Assembly: GCA_024336345.1 (NCBI GenBank)
Contig: JANFOG010000002.1
Coordinates: 4,154,001-4,218,000 of the forward strand
Direction: 5' to 3'
Origin: Mariannaea sp. PMI_226
Lineage: Eukaryota; Ascomycota; Sordariomycetes; Hypocreales; Nectriaceae
Length of the DNA stretch: 64,000 nt
Shown: in pieces, positions 36,301-47,258 of the stretch
Layout of the letters: every line of letters starts with the position of its first letter
Position numbering within the stretch: the first letter of the stretch is position 1
Notes under the pieces: generated by a model
Database searches by the model: none
What the model saw: only the letters and a program-made list of their open reading frames with translations
Told to the model about the DNA's origin: nothing
Made by a program: the position numbers and the translations under genes

Positions 36301-38577
36301 CTTGACGATCAGCAGAAAAGTCGCCCAAATAGTAAAAAGCTGGGCAAAAACTGACTCCTTTTTATACCGAATGGTGTTACCTGCAGCTAGCTAATTTGTC
36401 AAGGCCATGACAGGATGCATCCCAAGGGTTTCTTGTCACGCCCGGTTTGGTCCTCATGGAATTGATCATTGCAGGTCGGGCTCTCACTCAGAAGTCTTCC
36501 TTGCTGTAATCTACTATGCAAGTTACATAGCATCCTCTCAATATTTTGGTATTTACAGGCGCTTTCTAAGATTGGCCCTTTTTTTTTTTTATTCATACCG
36601 GAGCTTTCGTCCTAATGTGGCTTTTGTATGCACTTCGTCCGCACTCGTAATTTCGGCTGGGTGCCCTGATCGCCATCATGAGAAAATCCCGCTCGCTACC
36701 TGCCTATCTGGCACAATACACAGGGTCTAGATCACTTGGGTAAACAATGTCATGAGATGTTTCTCCCCCTTCCCCTCCCAATTTGTCGCGAAACTACCCT
36801 TGAAATTCTTCCGTGTCTCGAATACCCTGAACTGTCACCAGATGCCGGAGCTAGGATTGCGGGCATGTCATCGGACTTACACACTAGATCACCATCAGGA
36901 TGCTGCTCTGGGATGCTGTCAAACCCCCCCATTATCGCACCCGATATCCATTATTCGTCCGGCATATTTCCTATGGCTGCAGTCTTGCTTCCTGTGGGAT
37001 TCGCACCCCCTTGGCCGTGCATCGCATTACCGGGTTACAAGCTGTCACATCTGCTGTCCCGTTGGTGAAACGCAAAAAGTTCTAGATACGGAGCAGCAGT
37101 CCAGTGGGGTTTTACACCGGGCCTCAAAGGGGAAACATAGTCGCCACAGGTCAGATTCACGTCCGAATCACTCCAGATGTGCGTAATATCGATTTAGTGG
37201 ACCTTTGTTGCACAATCAATCAGTATTACCGAGGTCAAGGGATGGTCTTTCACGGACCGGAGCAAGATGGCACTAGAATGCGGAAAGAACCCAGAATCAT
37301 AGTCGGCCCTGAACGGAGCTGATGACCTCCCAGGTTCGTGATAGCGCGGGCTGCCATCGGAGAGAGAACGGGCAAGTCCACTACATCGGCTCCGGGTTGG
37401 TGGAGTCTCGGGACGGCACGGAGGCGGGTGCCTTGGGTTGTGGCTGTGTGTATGATCATTTTGGACGTTGACACTCCTGCTGAATGGTCTCTGCAGAGGA
37501 GAGACTAGGTAGGTAGGCAGCCTACCATGTGTAGCTTTGAGCCATCTCCAGGCACCCATCCAGCCGCAGTTTATATTTCAAGACGCTACATTCTGCCAAA
37601 CTCGCCATTATTCACTGGGATCTTGACCCGCAGCTTGGATGGTATCGCATTATGGAACCTCATTTTGACCCAACCCAGCCCAATCATATGTTTTGAGGTT
37701 GGTGCTTGAATAACAAAGCCCAGTGTATTTTTCCTTCCTCCTTTTCCTTTGAAATAGCAGTAGTAGCTCTGGTTTACGAGAGTCCACCCCCCATTCAATC
37801 TCAGCTTCAGATCTGGGTCATCCTATAGCCGAATGATTGTGCCACATGACTTCCATGTCTCTCAAGTCACGCAGTATGTTGGTGGTGTGGCCCACTGCCG
37901 GCACAACCCCCCCAAAGGTTGTCTGCTCTTTTCAAAAGAGGCGAGTGGGAGAGGTGAGCTGTCTGGTTCCCCCCGGTCGCTTCGGCGAGAAGAGAGAAAT
38001 CCTGTTTTTTTTTGTGTGAGTGAAATCCGGTACCGGGTAGCCAACTTGACTTGCATATCGTCAGAGTGGAGATGGGGCTCATTATGCATGTCCGACGTCA
38101 TCGGGCAAACATCCAAATATACGTGCGCAACATGGCCAAGGCCAAACCATGTATGCGCCTAGGGAGGCTGGTTGCTACCTATGAAAAGATAGTTGTTGAA
38201 TATTTGACAGGCTAGTAGCTGCTTTGAGGTCAGGCAGGCCGGTTGGGTCCTTGGCCTTGGGTCTCCAGACGTGGATTCCCAACGGGTGGCTTGATGACCA
38301 TGTGCACCTCATTGCATCCTTTACGTACCCAACTTAGACTATACAGCCATACCTTATACGTATAAGATGAGAAGCTCCCGTCCCTCACCCGGCTGTGTCG
38401 GGCTGTTTTATTTCCACATTCATCCATCCCATAACTAACCCTTTTATTCATCGTTCAGTCGTGTCGACTTACCACAGTGTTGGCTCCTGACCATTCTTCA
38501 GCGGGCGTTTTGTCTACATTTTGAATATCCCTTTGGTATACTTCAACTTACCGAAAATCACCTAAGCTATAGTCACC
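30361..38577. other. 8.2-kb gene-poor tract between divergent genes
   Basis: Separates the minus-strand RhoGAP gene from the plus-strand proline-rich gene, so it contains both promoters. ORFs reach 158 codons (31389-31865 plus) but have no domain, no repeat of codon bias and no splice partners. Notable points are a CCCCTT hexamer repeat near 35590, an imperfect palindrome at 31749-31774 and a GTACGGAG motif at 34202. Several AT-rich stretches (33050-33600, 34600-35450) lack RIP-like TA excess that I could judge by eye. No gene supported. Confidence 0.5.
35590..35614. repeat. CCCCTT hexamer repeat
   Basis: Four tandem CCCCTT units in the gene-poor tract. It resembles a telomere-like C-rich strand only loosely, since the ascomycete telomere unit is CCCTAA. 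I treat it as a simple repeat. Confidence 0.75.
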
Positions 38578-39259
38578 ATGGGTATGTGTATCCCTCACTC
38601 CACCACAAGTTTTTCTATCACCCCCTTCATCACCGTAATCGCCGTCATATGAGACTTGCTGACGTCACCTCTCAAAAGTCACTCGGGAGTACTCCAAGAA
38701 AAGGCTCTATCTCGAGCATCCAGAGCCTGACTACGCCTTGATTCGACACAGTGTCACCCGAATCATCCCTCCGCCCTCACCACCACCTCCCATCATTGAA
38801 CGGCCACCCTTACCTCCACCACCACCTCCTCCTCAGCCGCCGATGCCACCGCAGCTTCCCCCGCCACCTCCAATCCAGAAACCACCAGTGGAGGAGCCCA
38901 AACCTGCTACCCCACCGCCAGTTGAGAAGCCGAAACCCCAAAAGCCACCTCCAGAGGAACATATCGAGGTGATTGCTGTGGACGTTGAGCCGTCGAGGAG
39001 ACACAAGTCCCGCTCCCACAGTCGACGTCACCGCAGCCGAGATCGAGAGGTTATCATCAAACGGGACGTACTTGTGCCCGTTCGGGTCCCTGTCCCTGTC
39101 CCTGTGCCCGTTCCTGTCGAGCCAGAGTACGAAACGTACCGCTATGTTCAAGGTCCTCGTCGCCATGTTCCTTCCCCGCCGGCTCCAACTCGGCCGCCGG
39201 TCCCCGAGAATGAGCACTATAGAGTACATATAGCAGATCGAGAGTATTACCGGCGCTAA
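38578..39259 (+). CDS. Proline-rich / arginine-serine-rich small protein, function unknown
   Basis: Exon 1 contributes only ATGG (38578-38581). A 97-nt intron (GTATGT...CAAAAG) follows, then exon 2 at 38679-39259, giving 194 residues. The N-terminus (MVTREYSKKRLYLEHPEPDY) looks folded or motif-like. Then come polyproline runs (blocks of three to eight prolines), PxxP-rich KP repeats, an RS/RH-rich basic patch (RRHKSRSHSRRHRSRDRE), a VPVPVPVPV run and a tyrosine-rich C-terminus. Polyproline runs suggest binding to SH3, WW or profilin modules; the RS patch suggests RNA or kinase contacts. Both are inference. I recognise no family. Without the intron the frame has no ATG near its start, so the split start codon model is preferred, but RNA evidence would decide. 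Confidence 0.65.
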
Positions 39260-40349
39260 AGGGAAACGGAATGTCAAGAAAAGAAGACAGAAGGTGTGTT
39301 GCCACCTGGTTTATTTATCGATAATGAGTACATGATGGAATGATGGGCTATGTAAAGCAAGCAAGGAGTATCACGAGTCAAGCCATGTCCATTTCAAATT
39401 TATTTCGTGTCTGAATTCGTACGCCTCATTTTTGAGTTGATCAAGTGAGCCTCGACAAGGACCACAGTTCAAAAAAACTCTGGAGAGCGCTCTCAATACC
39501 CAGTGGATCAGCTCCGGACCGTTTGGATCGATGAGGCGTAATATGGCTGCGGAGTTCCACATACAATGATCTCTGCTCAGAAAAAGCCGAGAGTCTCTGG
39601 GCTGTTTTTCATGCCTAGGATAACTGACACGGCACTGATAGACCAAGATATGGTGGCTACGAGAGCTACAACAACAACATGCTCCTCTATTTTGATGGCG
39701 ATTCCAGGGCTGGGCAACGCCGACAGGAATGAAAACGGTAGCACTTGACTCTATCTCAGTATCAATGCGTGGATCATCTCAGTGTCTAGTTATATCACAT
39801 ATGGCCATGGGTAATCTGAGGAGGAGAGAGTGCTACTTGTAAAGATAAGAACAGAAGCCAAATAAAGTCTTTGCTGAGTGTGCGTTGAATCGCTTTAGGT
39901 ACCTTTGGGCTGTACTCTTATCTGTTTGAAGGGGAGTAAGGAGAAGACGGCTAATAGAATATGTCGACCTAGTTAGGATGTGTGCAGAGTACACAGTTAC
40001 TAATAAATTACGTTTTGTAAATGAAAGCATCCCTGCACTAGCATCAACACTGGAATATTTCCATGGAGGCTTTCTGAAGCCATTCAGCTTATAGATGAAT
40101 TTGACGTGAACATCCCACTAACGGAATGCCTTAGTCATCAACTACCCCGCCATACACCGAAGCACACCGAGACCCTTCACCACGGTGAGAAATTTCCGGT
40201 GCGTGTGAGGAATTGAGTCACCAGCCGTGATTTTGACCTAGCCTAATAAAACGTTCCGGTCGTTCGAGCCAACTTCACCCACCAGCCCACCCATCGGCCT
40301 CTCTCAACGCACCATCTTCCCGCCCTTTTCTTTTTTTTGTGTCTTCGCG
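39260..40349. other. Intergenic region upstream of eIF2B-epsilon
   Basis: About 1.1 kb with the 3' flank of the proline-rich gene and the eIF2B-epsilon promoter. A TTTTCTTTTTTTTG pyrimidine tract lies just before the start codon. No gene supported. Confidence 0.55.
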
Positions 40350-42660
40350 ATGTCGCACAAAGGGAAGAATAGCGCCAAAGGCGCCAAATCCTCTAAGGGA
40401 TCCGCTGAGAGCAAAAGCGAGGAAGTCCTGCAAGCTGTTGTGCGTCGCATCGCGGGGTACCCTTGATAAAAAGCTTGGCTTGAGCTCACTTTTGTTTCCA
40501 GGTCCTTGCCGACTCGTTCCAAGATAGATTCCGTCCTTTTACAACAGAGAAGCCAAGAGTGAGGCGCCATTCCCCTTCTGTGTATGCATCGTTTTGCAAG
40601 TCCTTCATTGCTAACAGTAAAATGGCATGTAGTGTCTCTTGCCCCTCGCAAACGTACCCCTCATCGAATACACTCTCGAGTTCCTTGCTATGAACGGCGT
40701 TAACGAAGTCTACATCTACTGCGGCGCCCATACAGAACAAGTCGAAGAGTACATAAACTATTCAAGATGGTCGCCCGCATCCCGCACATGCCCATTTTCC
40801 GTCTTGCAATTCGTGCGTGTGTCAGATGCTCGATCAGTGGGCGACGTCCTCCGTGATATGGATAAGCGATCATTAGTCGATGGAGATTTTATTCTCGTCC
40901 ATGGCGACCTCGTGTCCAACGTCATGCTCGGCGGGGCCCTGGCAGCTCACCGCAAGCGAAGAGAAGCCAACGCTGCAAACATCATGACAATGGTGCTACG
41001 CAGTGGAGGACAGGAGGCTCATCGAACCAAAACGAACGGAATAACCCCCATTTTTGTGGTGGACTCAAAGACCCAGAGATGCCTGCATTACGATGAGATG
41101 AGCCCAATCAGCAGTGATCATTGGGTGTCACTGGATCCAACTATCGTCGACGAGCTCTCGACCGAGTTCGAGATCCGGGCCGACCTTATAGATGCTCAGA
41201 TTGACATCTGCACGCCGGAAGTACTCGCGCTCTGGTCAGAGAGTTTCGACTACGAGCTTCCGCGAAGGAACTTTTTGCATGGTGTGCTGAAGGATTGGGA
41301 GCTCAACGGCAAGGCGATTTATGCTGAGATTCTCGATGAAGGATACGTTGCCCGAGCGAGCAACCTACAAATGTACGACGCCATCAGCCACGACGTTCTG
41401 AGCCGTTGGACCTATCCCTTTATCCCAGAGTGCAACCTGCTACCAGGACAGACATACCAGCGCCAGATCAATGGATTGGTAGTGGAAAACGGCGCTTTCC
41501 ACGCCAACGACGCCAAGATTTCGAATTCGACCATCGGCAAGGACAGCACCATTGGCTCGGGAAGCAAAGTCTCTAACAGTTTTATCGGAAGGGACTGCAA
41601 AATTGGCGCCAACGTTGTGTTAGAGGACTGCTTTATCTGGAACGACGTCACAATCGAAGACGGAGCGAGAATATCCCGCTCCATTGTCGCTGATTCCGCC
41701 ATCATCGCCAAGAACAGCACCGTGCCACCCGGCTCTCTTATTTCGTTCGGTGTCAAGATTGGCGAAGATACCTCGCTCCCCAAGAACGCCATTATTTCGT
41801 CTGTTAGTGTCGATGGCGCGCCCGTTACCCCCGATACCAACCTTCTCGGTGCCGCTACCAACGCTGCACCCTTCTTCGACCCGGAAGACGAAGAGGTTGA
41901 TGAAGAGGATCCTGCTCTCCTCCAGAAATCCCTAATCTACTCTCTCGCTCAGTTCAACTTCTCTACCTCATCTGTGTCAACCCTCTCTTCCGAAGTATCT
42001 GAAGACTCCTTTGATGAGGGGGCCCACCATATGGACGCGGACGCCTCGACCCGGTCTCGTCTCTCCTCCTTTGCCTCAGACGAGGCTGAAGAGAAGATGT
42101 CCTTCCACCACGACGCTGTCCACGGCCTTCTCGATGCCCTTCGTGCCGAGTCTGGTGACTTTGATTCCGCCAAGCTTGAATTCATGGGTCTGCGTCTAGC
42201 CCAGGACGCCTCCGACGCCATGATGCGTCGCGCCGTCGCCACAGCTTTTGCTCGACGAGCCGCCGAGCTCCTGACACCAGAGTACGGCCCTCTCGAGCCC
42301 GCTAAAGCCGCAGAGAAGGCCCTCACGGCAAGAAAGGGAGCCACCAAGTTCGTCGACGAGGTCGGCGTAGGCGGCGGCGAGCCTGAGCAGGTCGAGTTCA
42401 TCCTTGCTCTGCAAAAGGCCCTCGTGCACGTCAAGGGTTCCGACCAGTCCCGTGTCGGCGTCCTCCTCGCCGCACTGCTGCAACAGCTTTACGCCCTCGA
42501 CATCCTCGAAGAGGATGGTATCCTGGCCTGGTGGCAAGATGAACGTGCCATTGACGGCGAAGGCATGGGAGTCCTCAAGGAGAAGTGTCGCCCGCTAGTC
42601 GAGTGGCTGGAGAATGCCGAGGAAGAAGATGATGACGAGGATGACAGTGATGATGAATAA
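40350..42660 (+). CDS. GCD6: Translation initiation factor eIF2B, epsilon (catalytic) subunit
   Basis: Exons 40350-40439, 40502-40558 and 40633-42660, giving 724 residues. The introns are 62 nt (GTGCGT) and 74 nt (GTGAGG...TGTAG). The joined start reads LQAVVLADSFQDRFRPFT, the classic beginning of the nucleotidyltransferase-like domain (about 30-300). The left-handed beta-helix (about 341-441) shows hexapeptide turns such as STIGKDSTIGSGSKVSNSFI. The C-terminal W2/eIF5C HEAT domain (about 531-711) ends in the acidic/aromatic pattern (GILAWWQDE, EWLENAEEEDDDEDD) that forms the catalytic and eIF2-binding face. eIF2B exchanges GDP for GTP on eIF2 and is the target of phospho-eIF2alpha inhibition in amino-acid stress. 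An acidic insert lies at about 460-480. The length is near the usual ~710-730. Confidence 0.96.
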
Positions 42661-43280
42661 AAAATGCTAAGAAGAAGTGGACATTATTTCACTCCCCAGG
42701 ATTTGTTTTCTTGTCTCTTCACCCTTTTCTTTTTTCCCCTTTTTGTGATCATCATGCTCGATAGGTAGACGAGGGAGTTTAAAACGCCACGTTTGATCGG
42801 TCTCTTTTTTAACGAATTAATTGAATTCATTGTATATGGACAATCCCGTGTGAAAGAAAAGGCCAAAGTGCAACCTGCGGCCATGTGTCAGTCTGTTGAA
42901 GGTACCTTGGACAAAAATGTCGACTCCCCACTACGATGATCCAAGAGAGGCCCGGAAGATAAGATCGAGGACGAGGTCACCACAATAGTATGACATCAAA
43001 TCAAGTTTCAATGCTCTTTACTTTTAAATCAATAAAAAAAAAGAAAGAAAATTTCCCTTCAGGTATCATTTTAGTCTTTGTCCATCCCTTGACGCCTTGC
43101 ACCGATATCGTCAGGTGTAATCTCTGATTTCCGTTGATATGTAGAACCAGCCCGTGAAATAACCTTCAATCCCTAGCAAATAAGCAACATGCAAACATGC
43201 GATGACATCGATTTGAATGCAGCCACAAGCACCCCATTGCTTCCAATAAAAGATATCGCGACCAAGGTAAGCTACTTCTT
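42661..43280. other. Convergent intergenic region
   Basis: 620 nt between the stop codons of eIF2B-epsilon (+) and the HAD/SAK gene (-). It is T- and A-rich with poly-A runs near 43030. It should hold both 3' ends. No gene. Confidence 0.6.
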
Positions 43281-45145
43281 CTAGTAGTAATCTTGCAAGT
43301 CTGAGCCGCCTTTACCGCCATAACCACCCATGGGTCGTCCATGAGGGCCAGCAGCAGGGCCACGAGGAGGCTGCGTAGTCCAGCCTTGGCTAGGGCCCGT
43401 AGGGGCTGATGGTGGAGCTTGCGACTGAGCGGGCGGCTGGTGGGCATCGTCATAATCAACCTGAGAACTGAATCCGCCCTGCTGGTTTCTAGGCTCGACG
43501 TCATCTAGGGATCGATAGTTGTAGCCACCTCGGCCACGACCTCCCTTACCACCTCCCCTGGGGCCTCCTCGGAAGCCACGGTTGGCATTACCACGGCCTC
43601 GTCTAGAGCCACCACCACGCTCAGTGCTATGGTAAGCCCTTGACTCGTTTCGGCCGCTGAAGTGATGCTGCGAACTCTTTTGTGCCGAGTCCTCCTCGCC
43701 AGTGTGTTTTCTCTTGGAAGTTTTATTGGCAAAGAGACTCTCATATGCATCTTCTCGGGGATCTTCTGCCTCTATACGCAGGATGACCTTTTCGCTTACA
43801 ACTGTTTCAAAGGTAAAAGCTTGTTCCGGAGTAATGGGCTGCCAGTTCTGGATCTTGCCGGCGTCAATGGGCCGAGCTCCTTTTCTCAACGCCAACACCA
43901 CAAGGGGGCTGGGGTTATCTGTGTGGAACTTGGCGGTCGCAGGGACAGGTCGCAGGCAAGCGGCCCATATACTATTTTCGAAGCAGGCAGTACCAGTCAC
44001 CTCCCATTTCATTCTACTTCCCATACCACCCACCTTTTCCAGAATGCTAGCTGGGCAAGGACGAGGGCAGATAAGAATGTTGTTTGCATGGTACTTTAGT
44101 TCATTTTGCGGCATGTTGGTGGGTATTTGGGCAAGTTTGAGCAACTTCTTGGTGTCCTCGGGGCTGATCATGTATCCCGTGAAGAAGACAGTCTTCTTAA
44201 TCCTGAGCTCTTTCTGGCGGGTATGAGCCGGAAGCTTGGACACTATGTTGTTGTGAATGTTAATCATGCGTTGGACTTCAGCAACTTCGACGACGGGGTC
44301 CAAGGTTGTTGAGGTGTCAACCACCTGGATCACATCGGCTATGAGCTGCCCTCGAGTAGGTGTGATGTTTTGCTTTTGGTTGTAAGCCGCAAAGAAGTCG
44401 CGGAAACCCTTGGTATGCTTCGGTCGATCCTCGTAGACGCGAATCTCCTTTGCATCCTTGTAGGTTTCCATGAGGGCCTCAAGAAACAGTTGTTTGAAGT
44501 GCATCGTACTGCTGAAGCCTTGATTTGTCGGGCTGACCCGGGGCTTGAGACCGATCATGTCAAAGTCTAGGTCCTTGGACTTGGCCATTTTCCCGATTAA
44601 ATCGGCAAAGCCATGCTCTGAGCGTCCCGTCAGAAGGACACAAAGAGCGTCTTTTTGCATGACGCTCAATCTGACAAGCTCGATAATCTTGTCGTTCCAC
44701 CAGCCTTCCCATGCACGTGGCTCCTCCTTTTCGATGCCTTCACCGGTTGCGGCGAGTATCCGGTTGTCATGCCACCAGCCACCATTGATGAAGACTTGTT
44801 GATTCGAGAGCTGCCCGATCGTTGGGCCATTCCAAAGGAGAGGGTTCGGAAGAGGTGTCTTGAATACTGGTCGACAATAATTCTTTTTAGCATGCCATCC
44901 AATACAGGGCCAGGACTGGAAATGCCATAAAGGAGACAAAAAAAAAACTTACAAGTATTGTCAAAATCGTAGACATGAAGCGCCTTGATGCTTTCCACGG
45001 GAGGCAGCGGCTTGTTCAGTATGGACCAGCGATTGAGTGCTGTGACCGTGAAATGCGAAGAAGGCAAAGGCTGAGGAATGGGCGCAACGGCAGCAACGGC
45101 GGCGGTTGCGGCGGCGCCATGGTACGCGCTGTACGCTGAAGCCAT
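43281..45145 (-). CDS. HAD-superfamily 'Swiss army knife RNA repair-like' protein with RGG tail
   Basis: Exons 45145-44953 and 44866-43281, with an 86-nt intron (GTAAGT...ACCAG), giving 592 residues. The join recreates HVYDFDNTLFKTPLPNP, with HAD motif I (DxDxT, D60-T64) split just after T64. Further family blocks are GGWWHD, EEPRAWEGWWNDKI and VLLTGRSE (HAD motif II threonine). This is the HAD_SAK family of fungi, whose members are annotated as possible RNA repair proteins from domain company; biochemistry is sparse. The last ~150 residues are an RGG-rich, Gln/Pro/Gly tail (RRGRGNANRGFRGG and similar), fitting RNA binding. The chosen ATG has a strong context (GCCATGG). The frame stays open upstream to an ATG at 45586, which would add 147 residues including a His-rich stretch (see findings). 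Confidence 0.88.
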
Positions 45146-46048
45146 GGCGCTCGACACGACGCAGGGTTTGCGAATGCGCGTGCCAGCAGCGAGCATACAG
45201 TGGACAGCAGACAACTGACGGATGCGATGCAAGAGGTCTGATGCTGGGGCTACGGGAATTGAGTGATGTCTGGTTATTTGCTGGTGATGATGATAATTTT
45301 GGCGATGGCCCTGGCCGTGGTGGTGTTGGATATTATGGTGATGGTGTTGGTGGATGGCAGTTGCGGATAAGGAACTGTGGTGGGGCAGCTTGGTAGAGGA
45401 GGTGGTAAGCACGGCCAGGCCGGCAGCACTGGACCCTCTGCCTCTGCCTCTGCTGGACCACCTTGTGCAGGATACTTCGCTGGAGCAGCCGCTGAGGCGT
45501 CCGCTGAAGCATCCGCTTTTGGCCTGAGGCTTCAGTGCATTTATAGGTGACAGATGCTGCACCTTGCAGCCGAGTTTCGAGGACATGAGTCCTTCTCGTC
45601 AATTGAAACGATCAATCAATGGTCTTACGGAGCACAGTATAGGAGGTGGTGATGAAGGGGGTGAGAGAGACGACAAAGTGGCAAGCTTTCAGATGTTCCA
45701 GCCCTCCGACCGACGCCTTTTGAAATTGAAATGGGAAGAAGAGATTGAAATACTGTACAGACTGTACCCAACTATAATCTGTAGCCTCCCCTCCCTGCAC
45801 TCTTTATATTCATACTTCCTGGCACACTTGGGGGCAACTCAACCACCCTCCCCCCCCAGAAATCAAAGCTTACAGCATCTTCGGGCAACGGGATGTATTG
45901 CTCCAACCAAAAGGGCACTACCCCTCATCTCATCGATTAACATTCCCGCCTGACGCATCCCCCCAGGCCTCTCCTACAAGTTCCAACCTTGCTTTGCATC
46001 AACAAAAAGTCAGCTAGTAGGCTCAGCTCTTGTGAGGGCCTGATGACC
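45146..46048. other. Divergent promoter between the HAD/SAK gene and the DUF167 gene
   Basis: About 900 nt shared by two divergent genes. The half next to the HAD/SAK gene is an in-frame open extension of that gene (to 45586) with CAC/CAT-rich repeats, so part may be 5' UTR or coding. No other gene. Confidence 0.55.
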
Positions 46049-46402
46049 ATGGCGTCCCCTAGCGCCGCTATCCGCTTCATCGCTGGCTCAAAAAAAGCAC
46101 CACTGGGGTCCGTGGTCTTGCAGCTGCGTGTCCGGCCTGGGGCCAGCAAGAGTCGCGAAGGCGTGGCCGCCGTCACCGACGAGGCAATCGAGCTCTGCGT
46201 GGCCGCCCAGGCGAGGGAGGGCGAGGCGAACAAGGCCGTCATACAGGTCCTCAGCTCCGTTCTTGGGGTTCCCAAGACGCGCCTGCAGCTTACCCATGGC
46301 TTCAAGTCACGCGACAAGACTATTGTCCTGGGGGACGTCAAGGGTGACGGCGAAGAGTATGCGAAAACAATCCGGGGTTTACTGGACAAAGCTGTCGAAT
46401 GA
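46049..46402 (+). CDS. DUF167 / UPF0235 (YggU-like) family protein
   Basis: Single exon of 117 residues. The family pattern is complete: [14 protein letters not shown]..., then [22 protein letters not shown], then [20 protein letters not shown], which is the beta-alpha-beta fold of bacterial YggU and human C15orf40. The EGxANKAV and G-x-K-SR-x-K blocks are the most conserved parts of the family. The function is not known for the family. The in-frame ATG at 46043 has a weak context; ATG at 46049 (ACCATGG) is strong and is preferred. Length matches the family, so no intron is needed. It is transcribed divergently from the HAD/SAK gene. Confidence 0.9.
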   Translation: MASPSAAIRFIAGSKKAPLGSVVLQLRVRPGASKSREGVAAVTDEAIELCVAAQAREGEANKAVIQVLSSVLGVPKTRLQLTHGFKSRDKTIVLGDVKGDGEEYAKTIRGLLDKAVE

Positions 46403-46964
46403 GCAGCCATCGTGACCCTCCGCTGGGATCCTGGGATCCTGGTATTAAGGGGGGGCGATATCTATCCTTTTTTTATTTTATTTTCAAGGCAAGCTTCGCA
46501 GAAGCTGATTGACCGAGATTGAAAAAAAAAAGGTATCACGCAGAAACATACACAGGGTATGGCCTCGTCATCGTGCACAGCGCCGGGGACAGCATCAGAT
46601 CATGGGAGGCGTTTGAATACGACGATGCCCTGCCAGATACCAGATGAATCGAGATACCCCTGTTCCTTGCGTAAAGCAATTGAGCGGCGTGAACCATAAT
46701 TGTTCAAGGATTCAGTATCGATTATTACTTGAATGTTGTAATGATGGAAGTGAATGACATACATGCCCTTGCGTCCAGATACTACTGGATGTGGAATGAC
46801 GCCGAAACCCGACAGTTCGCCGGACTCACCCCAAACATGAAGGTAAGGTAGGTAGTACAGCAGGCAAGCATGGACGTGAATTAAGGAGGCTCCACCCACT
46901 ACGATTGCGCTAAACATCCATAAGCTGTATTTCCGTGCCCCCATTTCAACAACAGCTCAAAGAA
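46403..46964. other. Intergenic region before tRNA-Thr
   Basis: About 560 nt with the 3' flank of the DUF167 gene and the upstream flank of tRNA-Thr. A minus-strand 114-codon frame (46600-46944) looks accidental. No other feature. Confidence 0.5.
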
Positions 46965-47036
46965 GCCCCGTTGGCTCAGTGGTAAAGCGTATCACTAGTA
47001 ATGATAAGATCACTGGTTCGATTCCAGTACGGGGCA
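46965..47036 (+). tRNA. tRNA-Thr (anticodon AGU)
   Basis: 72 nt with no intron. The acceptor stem GCCCCGU pairs perfectly with ACGGGGC, with discriminator A. The anticodon stem UAUCA/UGAUA closes the seven-base loop CUAGUAA, giving anticodon AGU (read as IGU after A34 deamination). The T arm is ACUGG-UUCGAUU-CCAGU. The D arm holds the conserved AGUGGUAAA (internal A box) and the T arm the B box GGUUCGAUUCC. CCA is not encoded. Confidence 0.97.
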
Positions 47037-47057
47037 AGAGTATACAGAAAAGATTTC

Positions 47058-47067
47058 TTTTTTTTTT
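47058..47067 (+). terminator. RNA polymerase III terminator of tRNA-Thr
   Basis: A run of ten T on the sense strand, 22 nt after the tRNA 3' end; four or more T suffice for Pol III termination in fungi. Confidence 0.8.
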
Positions 47068-47175
47068 GCTAGATTTCTCAGTTTAATCAATTACGCACTG
47101 GGCTTTCCAGTCATTGCCTTGTGGTTGAGCATCCTCTCTCTATCCTTTTTGGGATTCTGCTGTGGTCTTATTGTA

Positions 47176-47258
47176 TCATGTTGTATGAGACGCCTAGATT
47201 CATAAAAAAAAAATAAGACGGGTGCTGTTGATGAGTCTAGGCGTTTCATACAACATGA
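47176..47258. repeat. Long hairpin: 28-bp inverted repeat with 27-nt loop
   Basis: The arms at 47176-47203 and 47231-47258 are reverse complements except for two positions. The loop starts with an A-run. It lies 140 nt after tRNA-Thr and beyond its T10 terminator. A perfect-enough stem of this size is unlikely by chance; it could be a short RNA hairpin, a MITE remnant or a structured 3' element. Confidence 0.85.

Noticed and set aside
36752..37186. 144-codon plus-strand ORF with many Cys and His
   Set aside because: No regular Cys/His spacing of a zinc finger, overlapping open frames on both strands, no splice context.
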